Source: Chamaesiphon sp031376885 (GTDB lineage: Bacteria; Cyanobacteriota; Cyanobacteriia; Cyanobacteriales; Chamaesiphonaceae). From it: a stretch of DNA of 64,000 nucleotides. The stretch lies in assembly GCA_031376885.1 (NCBI GenBank), contig JANMEL010000030.1, positions 1-64,000 of the forward strand, in the 5' to 3' direction. A program made the translations under genes and the position numbers. Below the pieces are notes generated by a model that saw only the letters and a program-made list of their open reading frames with translations, made no database searches and was not told where the DNA came from. Every line of letters begins with the position of its first letter. Position 1 is the stretch's first letter. This document shows positions 35,538 through 44,105 of this stretch, one piece after another.

Positions 35538-36161
35538 ATGAGTCAGCAGAGTCCTTATGAGCAGCTAGGCGTAGCAGAAGATGCTACCTTTGAAGAAATT
35601 CAGGCAGCAAAACAAAGAGTCATTGCTCAAGTTGGTGGCAATCGACAGCTACAGGATAATGTGGAAGCAGCTTATGATGCGATTCTAATGGATCGGCTCA
35701 AGCTCCGTCAACAGGGGAAGATTCAGGTGCCCGAAGGAATTAGGTTTCCTGAAAAAACACCCATTCCTCGCCCCACTTTTGCGCCGCCAAATTTGGCGAA
35801 TTCCCCTAGTTGGCTACAAGATACGTTCGAGCGTCCAGATCGAACGGAAATGTTGACCACGGCTGGTGTCTATACGGTACTGGGAGGCTTGGCATTGGTA
35901 CCGAGCGTAGCAAATGCTGGATTGCCAACTTTGATGGCATTAGGGACTGGATTTAGCCTATATTTCATTAATAAAAAACAACGCCGATTTAAACGTGCGC
36001 TGCTTGGTAGTCTGATTGCTTTGGTTATTGGTACTGCGGTAGCGGGTGTATTTGTAAATTATCTACATTTACCAGTCGCAGCAATTGGGATTCCTGGTGA
36101 GGTGTTCGCCAGTCTGTTAACTTTCTTCCTGTTGTGGGTCGTAAGTAGTTTCACCAGATAG
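35538..36161 (+). CDS. CPP1-like (DUF3353) J-like membrane protein
   Basis: I start at the ATG at 35538 (MSQQSPYEQLGVAEDATFEE), seven bases after a GGAGG ribosome-binding site. An upstream TTG is also open. Residues 1-60 resemble a J-like domain without an obvious HPD motif. Three or four membrane helices fill residues about 105-205. Plant CPP1 is a chaperone-like protein that protects protochlorophyllide oxidoreductase; cyanobacterial homologues are presumed thylakoid or membrane chaperones. The 3' end overlaps the opposite-strand HAD gene by 45 bases. Confidence 0.85.
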   Translation: MSQQSPYEQLGVAEDATFEEIQAAKQRVIAQVGGNRQLQDNVEAAYDAILMDRLKLRQQGKIQVPEGIRFPEKTPIPRPTFAPPNLANSPSWLQDTFERPDRTEMLTTAGVYTVLGGLALVPSVANAGLPTLMALGTGFSLYFINKKQRRFKRALLGSLIALVIGTAVAGVFVNYLHLPVAAIGIPGEVFASLLTFFLLWVVSSFTR

Positions 36162-36827
36162 AATCATTTCTACTGCTGCGACTAAATCGGGAACAATCGC
36201 AACCGATCGATATTGCTCCAAGAAATGTCGATCGCGAATTCCCGATCGTACGGCGATCGATCTAAGCTGATGAGCCTGAGCAGCAACAAGATCGGCTTCT
36301 GTATCCCCAATTACCCAAGTATCTTCATCTTCGCCCAATTCTGCCAAAGCTTGAGCCAACAACAGAGTTTTATCTTGAATATGTCCTTGCTTGACATAAT
36401 CATCGGTGAGACAATACTGACGGTGACGATCGAAAAATCTTGCCAAATCATACTGAGCCAGTGTGCAATCCAATTCGCTCCGGCGGCGCAGTGTCAATAG
36501 CACTAATTCGATATTGGGCGATCGTCTAATCCTCTCTAGAGTGGAGATCGATCCCGCGATCGGTCGATCCATTGTGATATATTTTAGCTGATGAGTGTCT
36601 CTATTACGCAGAGCTTGATAGTATTTTGCCTGGATCGTCGTCAGCCCCGATTCAAGCCCAATCTGGATCTCATCCATACCTGCCCGCTTAAATGCCCAAA
36701 ATTCTTCCTTTGTCAACACTTTCAACGGTTCAGACTGTGCGGCAGTATTTAAAGATAACTGATAAACATGATAGTATCGTTGTGATAAGTCAATAATCGG
36801 CCCATCAAAGTCAGTAATAATCCGCAC
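36117..36827 (-). CDS. HAD-family phosphatase
   Basis: The 236-residue protein begins with MRIITDFDGPIID (nucleophile D6 and D8) and ends its catalytic fold with DTWVIGDTEADLVAAQAHQLRSIAV, the usual HAD motif IV. LLTLRRRSELDCTLAQYDL is the motif II region. It is phosphoglycolate-phosphatase-like but the substrate cannot be told. The C-terminal 15 codons overlap the end of the CPP1-like gene in opposite orientation. Confidence 0.82.
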   Translation of the reverse strand: MRIITDFDGPIIDLSQRYYHVYQLSLNTAAQSEPLKVLTKEEFWAFKRAGMDEIQIGLESGLTTIQAKYYQALRNRDTHQLKYITMDRPIAGSISTLERIRRSPNIELVLLTLRRRSELDCTLAQYDLARFFDRHRQYCLTDDYVKQGHIQDKTLLLAQALAELGEDEDTWVIGDTEADLVAAQAHQLRSIAVRSGIRDRHFLEQYRSVAIVPDLVAAVEMILSGETTYDPQQEES

Positions 36828-37200
36828 AATTATTTAGTCGATCGATAATATTACAGTAGCCACAATATCATAAAAATTACCGAATAGACTTAGAGGCTGG
36901 TTGAAAAGTTATTTTTAATACGTAAACCCTCGAAGACACCCCCAAACCCCCTTGCCAAGCTATCCATTACCCACAGATCTAAAGGGGGAGGATGAGGGAG
37001 CGTCGGAGGATGGGGAGGAAAGATTTAAGAGGCTTTCCACCCACACTCCCCACACCCCCTCTTAGAGCTTGAAGATTTAATCTAATGCTGAAACAATCTC
37101 GCGGATGTATCGTCAACAGTTGGTAGTGTTTGGAAAAATCGAGCACCACTCTAACTGTTTGCCAATCCCCCTTCAATATCGTCACTGAGATGTGTTAGTT
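36828..37200. other. Intergenic region with MITE-like half element
   Basis: No gene is visible. At 36889-36950 a sequence starts with TTAGAGGCTGGTTGAAAAG and resembles the left half of the element at 34382-34496, but no matching right end is clear. Purine-rich and CCCACACTCCCC tracts follow. A minus-strand open frame of 68 codons there is not convincing. Confidence 0.5.
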
Positions 37201-37587
37201 ATGAATTTTAAATCAATCTGTGGGTCTATTTCAGCTATTGCCGCAGTCATCAGCCTCATGCAAGCACCCCCTGTATCCGCTCAACTCATTCCTGAACCCT
37301 GGGTGACACTTGGCAGTAAAGATCGTAGCGTGAGTTATGGTGTCGGGATCAAGTTTTTTGATTTTGGGGCCGAATTGGGAACTGGGCCGAATGGTGTTAC
37401 AGGAGTCGATGCGTTGAAGTTTTTTAGCTTTCCCGTGATTTCCCCTTATGCTGGATTAGGTCTTTATGGCGATCGAGTGGTGGCATATTCTGGTGGTGTT
37501 CAGTTTTATCCACCTGGGAATACTTTTTTTGGAGTTGGTTATCATTCGATTCGTGGTGTCAGCGGTCAACTTGGGTTTAAGTTCTAG
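37201..37587 (+). CDS. Small secreted protein, possibly outer-membrane/beta-rich, unknown function
   Basis: Starting at the ATG at 37201 (a GTG at 37192 is also possible) gives 128 residues. Residues 1-25 are a signal peptide ending PPVSAQ. The mature part is Gly/Tyr/Phe-rich with alternating pattern (SVSYGVGIKFFDFGAELGTG, YAGLGLYGDRVVAYSGG, FFGVGYHSIRGVSGQLGFKF), ending in phenylalanine as many outer-membrane beta-barrel proteins do. At this size it would form only part of a barrel or a small beta sheet. Family not recognised. Confidence 0.65.
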   Translation: MNFKSICGSISAIAAVISLMQAPPVSAQLIPEPWVTLGSKDRSVSYGVGIKFFDFGAELGTGPNGVTGVDALKFFSFPVISPYAGLGLYGDRVVAYSGGVQFYPPGNTFFGVGYHSIRGVSGQLGFKF

Positions 37588-37676
37588 GGAATAAGGAATA
37601 GGGGATAGGGGGAACTTTAGACGAAAACAATATCTAGAAAAGATTATATTGTTACTTTCGCAGGAGTCTAAACTAT

Positions 37677-40025
37677 ATGGCAGATTGGCAAATTCCCTCT
37701 CCCTCCGAGGTTCCAGCAGCGTTTATTGCTGCTGTGCGCGGCTGCAAATCGACGATAAATGGTCGATTTGCGGCACAGTTGTTGTGGCAAAGAGGGATGA
37801 GGGAGATTGAGGGGCTGTCGGGTTATTTGGATTGCGAGCAATATCAGCCTCAAAGTCCGTTTGCTTTTGGTGCGGAAATGACTCTGGCGGTGGAGCGGCT
37901 GAAACAAGCGCGGATTCGGGGCGAGAAGGTGGCTATTTGGGGTGATTTTGATGCGGATGGGGTGACAGCGACTAGTGTGCTTTGGGATGGGTTGGGGCAG
38001 TTTTTCGATCGAGGGGAGCAGTTGAGTTATTATATCCCCGATCGAATGCGCGAATCTCATGGTTTGAACCTGGCGGGGATTGACAGGTTGGCGGCTCAGG
38101 GGGTGACGCTGATTGTCACTTGCGATACTGGTAGCACGAATATTTTAGAAATTGAGTATGGGAGTCAATTGGGGATTGAGACGATCGTCACTGACCATCA
38201 TACTTTACCTGTCGATCGTCCTCCGGTTACAGCGATTATCAATCCGCGTTATTTTGAGGCGAGTCATCCATTGTTTCATCTGTCTGGGGTGGCGGTTGCT
38301 TATAAGTTGGTGGAGGCTTTATATATTAGTTTGCCGGATATTCCGCGTCAACCGATCGAATATTTATTGGATTTGGTGGCGATTGGTTTGATTGCCGATT
38401 TGGTTCAGCTCAAAGGTGATTGTCGTTACTTGGCACAGCAGGGCATCAAACGTCTGACGCTACAGAATCAGGCGGATATTGATGGATTTCGACCAGGGGT
38501 ACATAAGTTATTGAAGTTGTGTAAGCGCAATGGCGATCGACCGACAGATATTTCGTTTGGGATTGCTCCACGAATTAATGCGATTAGTCGGATTTATGGG
38601 GATGCTAGTTTTGGGGTCGAGTTATTAACTAGTCTGGATGTAAATCGCTGTGAAGCTCTGGCAAATGATACTGAATTAGCGAATACTCGGCGCAAGGAGG
38701 TACAGAAAAATACTCTACTCCAAGTTCAGAAGAAGTTGGCAGAATTGGATCTATCGACCACTTCAGTTATCGTGCTGGTAGATGCCAATTGGTCGCCAGG
38801 GGTATTGGGTTTAGTCGCTGGACAAATTGCCCAAGAGCATGGTAAACCGACAATTTTATTGAGTACAATCGGCGATGGAGATGGGGATGAATTAGCTGGT
38901 AAAATTGCTAGGGGTTCGGCTCGATCGACTCAAAATATCGATCTCTATCAATTAGTTAATGCTCAATCTCATCTATTAAATAGTTTTGGCGGTCATCCCT
39001 TCGCCGCTGGCTTGAGTATCGACACTGATAAAATCCCTTTATTTATCGAAGCAATTAATCGCCAATTACGCTGTTCGATCGGTGAATTGCCATTGCCTGC
39101 GATCGACATCGATCTAGTTATTACCTGTGCAGATTTACACAAGCTAAATGGACGAGAACTATTTGAAGATTTACTATTGCTAGAACCCTATGGCATGGGG
39201 AATCCTGTCCCCAAACTATTAATCCAAAACTGCACCTTTCAAAATATTTGGAACAAAAATATTAAAGATTTCAAAGGCAACTCAGTTCGCTATATTCGGA
39301 CGAAATTTGAGATTGTCGATCGCACCAACGAGCGGGGATTTCCAGGCATCTGGTGGGGGCATCCCCAAGACGATATTCCATCAGTAAATTGCGATGCGAT
39401 CGTCGAACTAGACTACAACTCCTTCGACAAAAAATGGGAAGTGCGACTGGTAGAACTTCGCCCAGCCGCCACCCAAATCCAAACAACGCCAAATCGCCCC
39501 GCCGCGCTCAAAATTTTGGACTTGCGCGAGATCTCCATCCCATCATCTGTCAAACTAGAATCAGTTGTCCGTGTATCCGCCTGTCCCAGTAGCTGGGCTG
39601 AACTGCAATCGTCGTGTAAAATGGCGATCGATACCGATCGGGATTTGGCACTCAATTATCAACCCACAGACTCAGCCACCAGCCGCGAAAAATTCGATCG
39701 ATTAGTCGGTATCGCCAAATATCTAGCTCAGACAAAAGCACCTCAACCAATCGATCGACTAAGATCGGTACTCAATATCGGCGATCGCAGTTTAAAATTA
39801 GGCATCGATGCCCTAACAGAAATCGGATTTAGATGTTCGTTTCAGCAACCAGATTTGCTAGCCGTCGAATGGCGCGAGCCAAATCATCACCAAAACCACG
39901 ACCTTTATTCTTTAGCTACAGTCAAAAAATTTTTAGCTGCGATCGCGGAAGAACAATTTAGACGTAATTATTTCCTCAAAGTACCAGCATATGGGATTTC
40001 AGCAGGATTGGGCGTGAGTGGCTAA
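37677..40025 (+). CDS. recJ: Single-stranded-DNA-specific exonuclease RecJ
   Basis: RecJ degrades 5' single-stranded ends in recombination and mismatch repair. The DHH domain has GDFDADGVTATSVLWDGL (residues about 98-115), VTCDTGST and ETIVTDHHTLP. The DHHA1 domain has SPGVLGLVAGQIAQEHGKPTI and NSFGGHPFAAGLSI. At 782 residues it is about 200 longer than E. coli RecJ. The extra C-terminal region (from about residue 570) is common in cyanobacterial RecJ-like proteins and has no recognised catalytic motif. Confidence 0.94.
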   Translation: MADWQIPSPSEVPAAFIAAVRGCKSTINGRFAAQLLWQRGMREIEGLSGYLDCEQYQPQSPFAFGAEMTLAVERLKQARIRGEKVAIWGDFDADGVTATSVLWDGLGQFFDRGEQLSYYIPDRMRESHGLNLAGIDRLAAQGVTLIVTCDTGSTNILEIEYGSQLGIETIVTDHHTLPVDRPPVTAIINPRYFEASHPLFHLSGVAVAYKLVEALYISLPDIPRQPIEYLLDLVAIGLIADLVQLKGDCRYLAQQGIKRLTLQNQADIDGFRPGVHKLLKLCKRNGDRPTDISFGIAPRINAISRIYGDASFGVELLTSLDVNRCEALANDTELANTRRKEVQKNTLLQVQKKLAELDLSTTSVIVLVDANWSPGVLGLVAGQIAQEHGKPTILLSTIGDGDGDELAGKIARGSARSTQNIDLYQLVNAQSHLLNSFGGHPFAAGLSIDTDKIPLFIEAINRQLRCSIGELPLPAIDIDLVITCADLHKLNGRELFEDLLLLEPYGMGNPVPKLLIQNCTFQNIWNKNIKDFKGNSVRYIRTKFEIVDRTNERGFPGIWWGHPQDDIPSVNCDAIVELDYNSFDKKWEVRLVELRPAATQIQTTPNRPAALKILDLREISIPSSVKLESVVRVSACPSSWAELQSSCKMAIDTDRDLALNYQPTDSATSREKFDRLVGIAKYLAQTKAPQPIDRLRSVLNIGDRSLKLGIDALTEIGFRCSFQQPDLLAVEWREPNHHQNHDLYSLATVKKFLAAIAEEQFRRNYFLKVPAYGISAGLGVSG

Positions 40026-40111
40026 AGCCAAAAAGATCCAAATCATCACCCAATAAGTGCTAAATTTTTAATACTTGAGTTAAAATATTCCTATTTTGGG
40101 AGCCTAATATA

Positions 40112-40300
40112 ATGATCGTCGTTTTCAACCTGGCACTATTTGGCCTAGTGCTATTATCCTTCGTGATGATTGTCGGCGTACCAGTAGCTTACGCAGCACC
40201 ACAGAACTGGGATCGCTCCAAACAACTCCTCTACATCGGTTCGGGAGCTTGGGCACTTTTGGTAGTAGCGGTTGCCGTTTTAAACTTCCTAGTAGTCTAG
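40112..40300 (+). CDS. psbZ: Photosystem II protein PsbZ (Ycf9)
   Basis: This is a 62-residue two-helix thylakoid protein of the photosystem II core periphery. The sequence MIVVFNLALFGLVLLSFV, then GVPVAYAAPQNWDRSKQLLY between helices, and the C-terminal WALLVVAVAVLNFLVV are diagnostic. It is followed 114 bases later by ribH on the same strand. It lies 86 bases behind recJ. Confidence 0.96.
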   Translation: MIVVFNLALFGLVLLSFVMIVGVPVAYAAPQNWDRSKQLLYIGSGAWALLVVAVAVLNFLVV

Positions 40301-40414
40301 ACTATCTAATAGTACAGTTGGTTGTGGCAGCGATCGTTTAAAATCCCTGGTTACAACCAATCTCCATTCGATTCAAAAATTCTCAAAATCCTCACCCCGA
40401 ATACATTCAATATC

Positions 40415-40909
40415 ATGGCAGTTTTTGAAGGCACTCTCGTTTGTGACAGTTCGCTCCGATTTGCGCTCGTCATTGCTCGATTTAACGATCTCGTGACGAA
40501 TAAATTGGTAGAAAGCTGCCAAGATTGTCTAAAACGTCACGGAATTGATATCGCGCCTGAAGGTACTCAGGTAGACTATGTATGGGTACCAGGGAGCTTC
40601 GAGGTGCCACTGGTTGCCAAAAAACTTGCATACTCTGGTCGATATGATGCGATTATTTGTTTGGGTGCAGTAATTCGTGGCGATACACCCCACTTTGACT
40701 ATGTTTCATCAGAAGTAGCCAAAGGTGTCGCAGCAGTTGGATTCCAAAGTGGTACCCCAGTAATATTTGGGATTCTCACCGTGGATACAATGACTCAAGC
40801 ACTCGAACGTGCTGGGATCAAAAGCAATCATGGTTGGGGTTATGCACTCAACGCGATCGAAATGGCTACCCTGATGAAACAGCTACCACATACCGAAGTG
40901 AATAGGTAA
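40415..40909 (+). CDS. ribH: 6,7-dimethyl-8-ribityllumazine synthase
   Basis: Lumazine synthase catalyses the penultimate step of riboflavin synthesis. I start at the ATG at 40415 (MAVFEGTLVCDSSLRFALVIARFNDLV), which gives 164 residues. An upstream ATG at 40322 gives an extra 31 residues not expected for the family. Conserved WVPGSFEVPLVAKKLA, CLGAVIRGDTPHFDYV with the catalytic histidine, and PVIFGILTVDTMTQALERAG are present. Seven bases separate its stop codon from the next gene, implying cotranscription. Confidence 0.96.
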   Translation: MAVFEGTLVCDSSLRFALVIARFNDLVTNKLVESCQDCLKRHGIDIAPEGTQVDYVWVPGSFEVPLVAKKLAYSGRYDAIICLGAVIRGDTPHFDYVSSEVAKGVAAVGFQSGTPVIFGILTVDTMTQALERAGIKSNHGWGYALNAIEMATLMKQLPHTEVNR

Positions 40910-40916
40910 ATATAAT

Positions 40917-42704
40917 ATGTCTGAAAGAAAATATCTGCCACTAGACGAAGATCGAAATCATGGGATTGGGGGAAAAGATCGGCTCAAGTTGAATTCAGGG
41001 GGGATGAGATTTGTAAATCGCCATGCTGGGGCGTTTTTAGCCACCCCCTTTATGTTGTTCAATGCAGTTACCACCATCGCGGGGGTAACGTTGATTTTAC
41101 CCATGGCATCTGGTTTACCGATCGGCATATTTTTGTCGAGTGCTTATATTCTCGTCACCGTATCAGAAAACATCAAAAAACAACACTCATTAAGAAGGTT
41201 GGTTTTACTATACATATTTGCCACTTGCAGTACCTACACTAGCTTTTTCTCGATCTATGAAGAGATGAGTGAAGTGAAGCTAGAGCATCAAGCGATCGAA
41301 AAAACAGTTGAAACTCACAACAACTTTGTCAATAATCTCCGCGTTTCTTTGACAAAACAAATCAACGATCTCTCAACTGAGAATCCCAAGATAGATAAAA
41401 TAAAAAGACTCAAACAGGATTTAGAAAAATTTACCGAACAACGAGCACAGTTTGACAAAGAAGGCAAAGATAAAGCCGCAGGCGAAATGGCAGGTAGAGT
41501 TAAATATACTAAAAAAGAACTCCAAACATTGCTTGAGTCGATGGAAGATTCTTCTAGCTATCAATTTCATCAAAAATTAGTCGATCTTCAAGAGCAGAAA
41601 AAAACCACATTAAAAAGTAGTTTAAGCGTTCAAACATTCATCGATTCAGGTCAAACTTCGGCTGAATTGTTCGCCCAAGATGCGAGTTTGTATCGAGACA
41701 TTTTCTCGGAATTAGAGAACACCAGTACAAAAGCTGTTGATTCTGACTTTGCCAAAAATAACAAACCGCCTGTAAATGATGAATATATCAAAACGCCAAT
41801 CTTTTTGATTCCATTTGAGACTCTTGTTAGTGGTAGTGCAAATAGGCAATTGGGTTTCATGGTGTTTGCGATTATGATTTCGATCCTGATGGAAATTATC
41901 CCCTTATTATTGAGTGGCATCAACGCCGAAGAAAGAGAAGGCGACGAGGATAATATTGAAGATCGGCTTCAGAATGGCAGACTCCTATTACCAGCTCGCG
42001 AACCTCGCGATCTATTGATTGAAAACTTGCCCGCATATGAATTGGAGTACCCACCCAAAGTAGCCAAACATCCAATGGATCGAACTTCACAACTAGTAAG
42101 TTCATTTGTGTTTGACACCAAGAGACTATACTTGGATATCTACAAATCAATGTCACGAGGAGTAGGCACAGCAGATAATATCAAAAATATCGTTGATAAA
42201 AAACTGCATCAGTCAATGGCTTCAGCGCATCTGAATACGGCAGAAGAACAATATACATTCTTGGTGCTATTTTATGAGTCAATTCATCGAGATGATTTGG
42301 AGATATCTCTGTCTAATTTTCCCGATGGAAATAATTTGGATGATGAATTTTTCCGCTATAAAATGGCGGCTGAACTGTTTATCAGTGTGATGAGAGATAG
42401 ACGGATTGGTTGGCTCAAGAAGAGTTCTAAAGATGAAGAGTTTCCAAAAGATCTCAATCTGGGCGAACATGGCACCGATAGATTTGTATTCCCAGAACTT
42501 TTTGCCCAAAGAAAGAAAAAAATCAAAAAGTGGCAGTTTGTGAATGAAACTGCCTATCAAGATTTCTTGGACTGGTGGCTATTGCAACAACACAATAAAA
42601 ATCGCAAGAAAACCGCCGACGATCTAGAAGCTGACTTGAATCTAGCGATCGCCTATAATAACCACACTAGAAATAATAAGGAAGCCGAAATCGATCGCGA
42701 TTAA
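40917..42704 (+). CDS. Large membrane/coiled-coil protein, unknown function
   Basis: The 595-residue protein is not recognised. Membrane helices are predicted by eye at residues about 40-62, 66-84, 94-113 and 312-334. Between the third and fourth lies a long, highly charged segment (118-232) of probable coiled coil, placed on one side of the membrane. The C-terminal 260 residues are soluble and acidic at first (NAEEREGDEDNIEDR), then helical, with a basic region (FAQRKKKIKKWQF) and a final DWWLLQQHNKNRKK stretch. It follows ribH by seven bases with no terminator, so it is likely translated from the psbZ-ribH transcript, though its role there is unclear. Confidence 0.8.
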   Translation: MSERKYLPLDEDRNHGIGGKDRLKLNSGGMRFVNRHAGAFLATPFMLFNAVTTIAGVTLILPMASGLPIGIFLSSAYILVTVSENIKKQHSLRRLVLLYIFATCSTYTSFFSIYEEMSEVKLEHQAIEKTVETHNNFVNNLRVSLTKQINDLSTENPKIDKIKRLKQDLEKFTEQRAQFDKEGKDKAAGEMAGRVKYTKKELQTLLESMEDSSSYQFHQKLVDLQEQKKTTLKSSLSVQTFIDSGQTSAELFAQDASLYRDIFSELENTSTKAVDSDFAKNNKPPVNDEYIKTPIFLIPFETLVSGSANRQLGFMVFAIMISILMEIIPLLLSGINAEEREGDEDNIEDRLQNGRLLLPAREPRDLLIENLPAYELEYPPKVAKHPMDRTSQLVSSFVFDTKRLYLDIYKSMSRGVGTADNIKNIVDKKLHQSMASAHLNTAEEQYTFLVLFYESIHRDDLEISLSNFPDGNNLDDEFFRYKMAAELFISVMRDRRIGWLKKSSKDEEFPKDLNLGEHGTDRFVFPELFAQRKKKIKKWQFVNETAYQDFLDWWLLQQHNKNRKKTADDLEADLNLAIAYNNHTRNNKEAEIDRD

Positions 42705-42723
42705 ATTAATTGAGAATTACGGA

Positions 42724-42816
42724 TGCATTTACAGACGCGGGCTTCCCCGTCGGTAAAAATGCACCAAGCAGAGAATTGAATCGAGACACCCGATTTATCA
42801 AATAATTTGGGTGTCT
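42724..42816. terminator. Two hairpins between convergent genes
   Basis: An imperfect hairpin at 42724-42763 pairs TGCATTT..GACG with CGTC..AAAATGCA. A second at 42784-42816 pairs AGACACCC with GGGTGTCT across a 17-base loop. Both lie between the convergent 595-residue membrane protein and the dienelactone-hydrolase gene and could end either transcript. Confidence 0.5.
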
Positions 42817-42824
42817 GCGATCGC

Positions 42825-43664
42825 TTATTTCTTGATTTTCTTTGGCTTGAGATTTTGGCTCAAGAATCCGGTGGTCATCATCCAAGCTTCACCCGCCGCT
42901 ATCGGCTCATAGCTATCTCTTTCATTGCACATAAAACCATGCCCTGCATTCGGAAATAGATTGAGGATATAACGTTTCTTGGCTTTGGATAGTGCCGTTG
43001 CAACCTTTCCATGTTCATCAGCCGCGATTAGTTGGTCTTCGGCACCATACATCAGCATAATCGGTGCTTGCATAGTTGTCACTCGATTCAGGAGAGATTT
43101 TTGACCTAATTGATTGCCTGGTAGCGCATCAATACCCCCGCCATAAAAAGAGACGGCAGCTTTGATTTTGCCCCCGTAGACAGCGTTGGCAAGAAAAGCA
43201 TATCTTCCCCCCATACAGAAGCCGATAACACCGATAGCATTGGTAATAATTTCGGTTTTCCCTCCGAGGAAATCGATACTTTTGCCGACATCGCTCATCA
43301 CGGCATCATCATTGAGAGATTTTAATTTGCCGATCGCCCCAGCGATATCTGTATACTGGTAGCTAGTACCGCGATAAAAGTCTGGAGCGATCGCAGCAAA
43401 GCCAGACTTTGCCAACCGATCGCAAATACTTCGGCACCATTGATTCAAACCAAAAGCCTCCATCAATACAATGACAGCGGGAAATTTTTCTCTACCAACT
43501 GGGGTGACATAATATCCAGGTAAACCTGTGGCAATTTGGATATTTTTACCGACTGGAGTAGTTGTTTGAGGATCTGGTTGTTTGGCGATACTCAGTTGTG
43601 AATTCGCCACAACTGCGGCGGTAGCAATGCTCGATGCTCCAAGTAATATATCTCTTCGTTTCAT
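42825..43664 (-). CDS. Dienelactone hydrolase family protein, exported
   Basis: The alpha/beta hydrolase of 279 residues has the DLH nucleophile cysteine in GFCMGGRYAF (Cys150), an acid in MYGAEDQLIAADEH, and the histidine in FPNAGHGF. N-terminal MKRRDILLGASSIATAAVVA carries a twin-arginine pattern (RRDIL), so it may be exported by Tat and act in the periplasm or lumen. It resembles secreted DLH proteins; the natural substrate is unknown. Confidence 0.85.
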   Translation of the reverse strand: MKRRDILLGASSIATAAVVANSQLSIAKQPDPQTTTPVGKNIQIATGLPGYYVTPVGREKFPAVIVLMEAFGLNQWCRSICDRLAKSGFAAIAPDFYRGTSYQYTDIAGAIGKLKSLNDDAVMSDVGKSIDFLGGKTEIITNAIGVIGFCMGGRYAFLANAVYGGKIKAAVSFYGGGIDALPGNQLGQKSLLNRVTTMQAPIMLMYGAEDQLIAADEHGKVATALSKAKKRYILNLFPNAGHGFMCNERDSYEPIAAGEAWMMTTGFLSQNLKPKKIKK

Positions 43665-43719
43665 GGGTAGTTATCACTTATCGATTAGCAATTGTTATCT
43701 TAACGCCTATGGTAATCTT

Positions 43720-43738
43720 AGAGGCTGTCTGAAAAGTC
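43720..43738. repeat. Short dispersed TTAGAGGCTGTCTGAAAAG end-like sequence
   Basis: This matches the first ~19 bases of the elements at 34382 and 36889, upstream of the ferredoxin gene. No second end was found. Confidence 0.45.
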
Positions 43739-43841
43739 CGTTGTGCTACCAATATGCCCTTGGAGTTCCCAGCACTCGATCGAAAGCCACTAGATTTTTA
43801 TCGAATCATTTTAGAAGAAGTTCTACCAAAGTTTAATTTTT

Positions 43842-44084
43842 ATGTCAGTTTCAGTTCTTTTCATGCCAGATCGAGTAACTGTTGAGGCAGAGGTAGGCGA
43901 ACCACTACTTAGTGTTGCAGAGCGCGGGGGTTTATCGATTCCAACGGGCTGTCTGATGGGCGGTTGTTATGCCTGTGAGATTGAAATCGAAGGTGTAGAG
44001 CAACCCGTCCGTGCTTGTCTTACGGCAATTCCGATCGATAAACCCACACTCGTCATTCATCTGGGCGAAGATCCAGGCTGGTAA
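43842..44084 (+). CDS. Small 2Fe-2S ferredoxin-like protein
   Basis: The 80-residue protein has a plant-type ferredoxin N-terminal half (VTVEAEVGEPLLSVAERGGLSIP) and four cysteines in the order C37-x4-C42-x2-C45-x13-C59. The last spacing is much shorter than in photosynthetic ferredoxins, as in short ferredoxin domains of electron-delivery proteins. It ends 22 bases before the asparagine-synthetase-like gene, so both are probably cotranscribed. Its likely role is to pass electrons to an unidentified partner enzyme. Confidence 0.88.
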   Translation: MSVSVLFMPDRVTVEAEVGEPLLSVAERGGLSIPTGCLMGGCYACEIEIEGVEQPVRACLTAIPIDKPTLVIHLGEDPGW

Positions 44085-44105
44085 ACCATAGCAGCGAAAT
44101 ACCGT

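Noticed and set aside
36979..37185. 68-codon minus-strand frame before the 37201 gene
   Set aside because: It covers purine-rich repeat DNA, has no start signal and no recognisable protein features.
43582..43836. 84-codon frame directly upstream of the ferredoxin gene
   Set aside because: It overlaps the start of the dienelactone hydrolase gene and a MITE-like end sequence, and has no motif.
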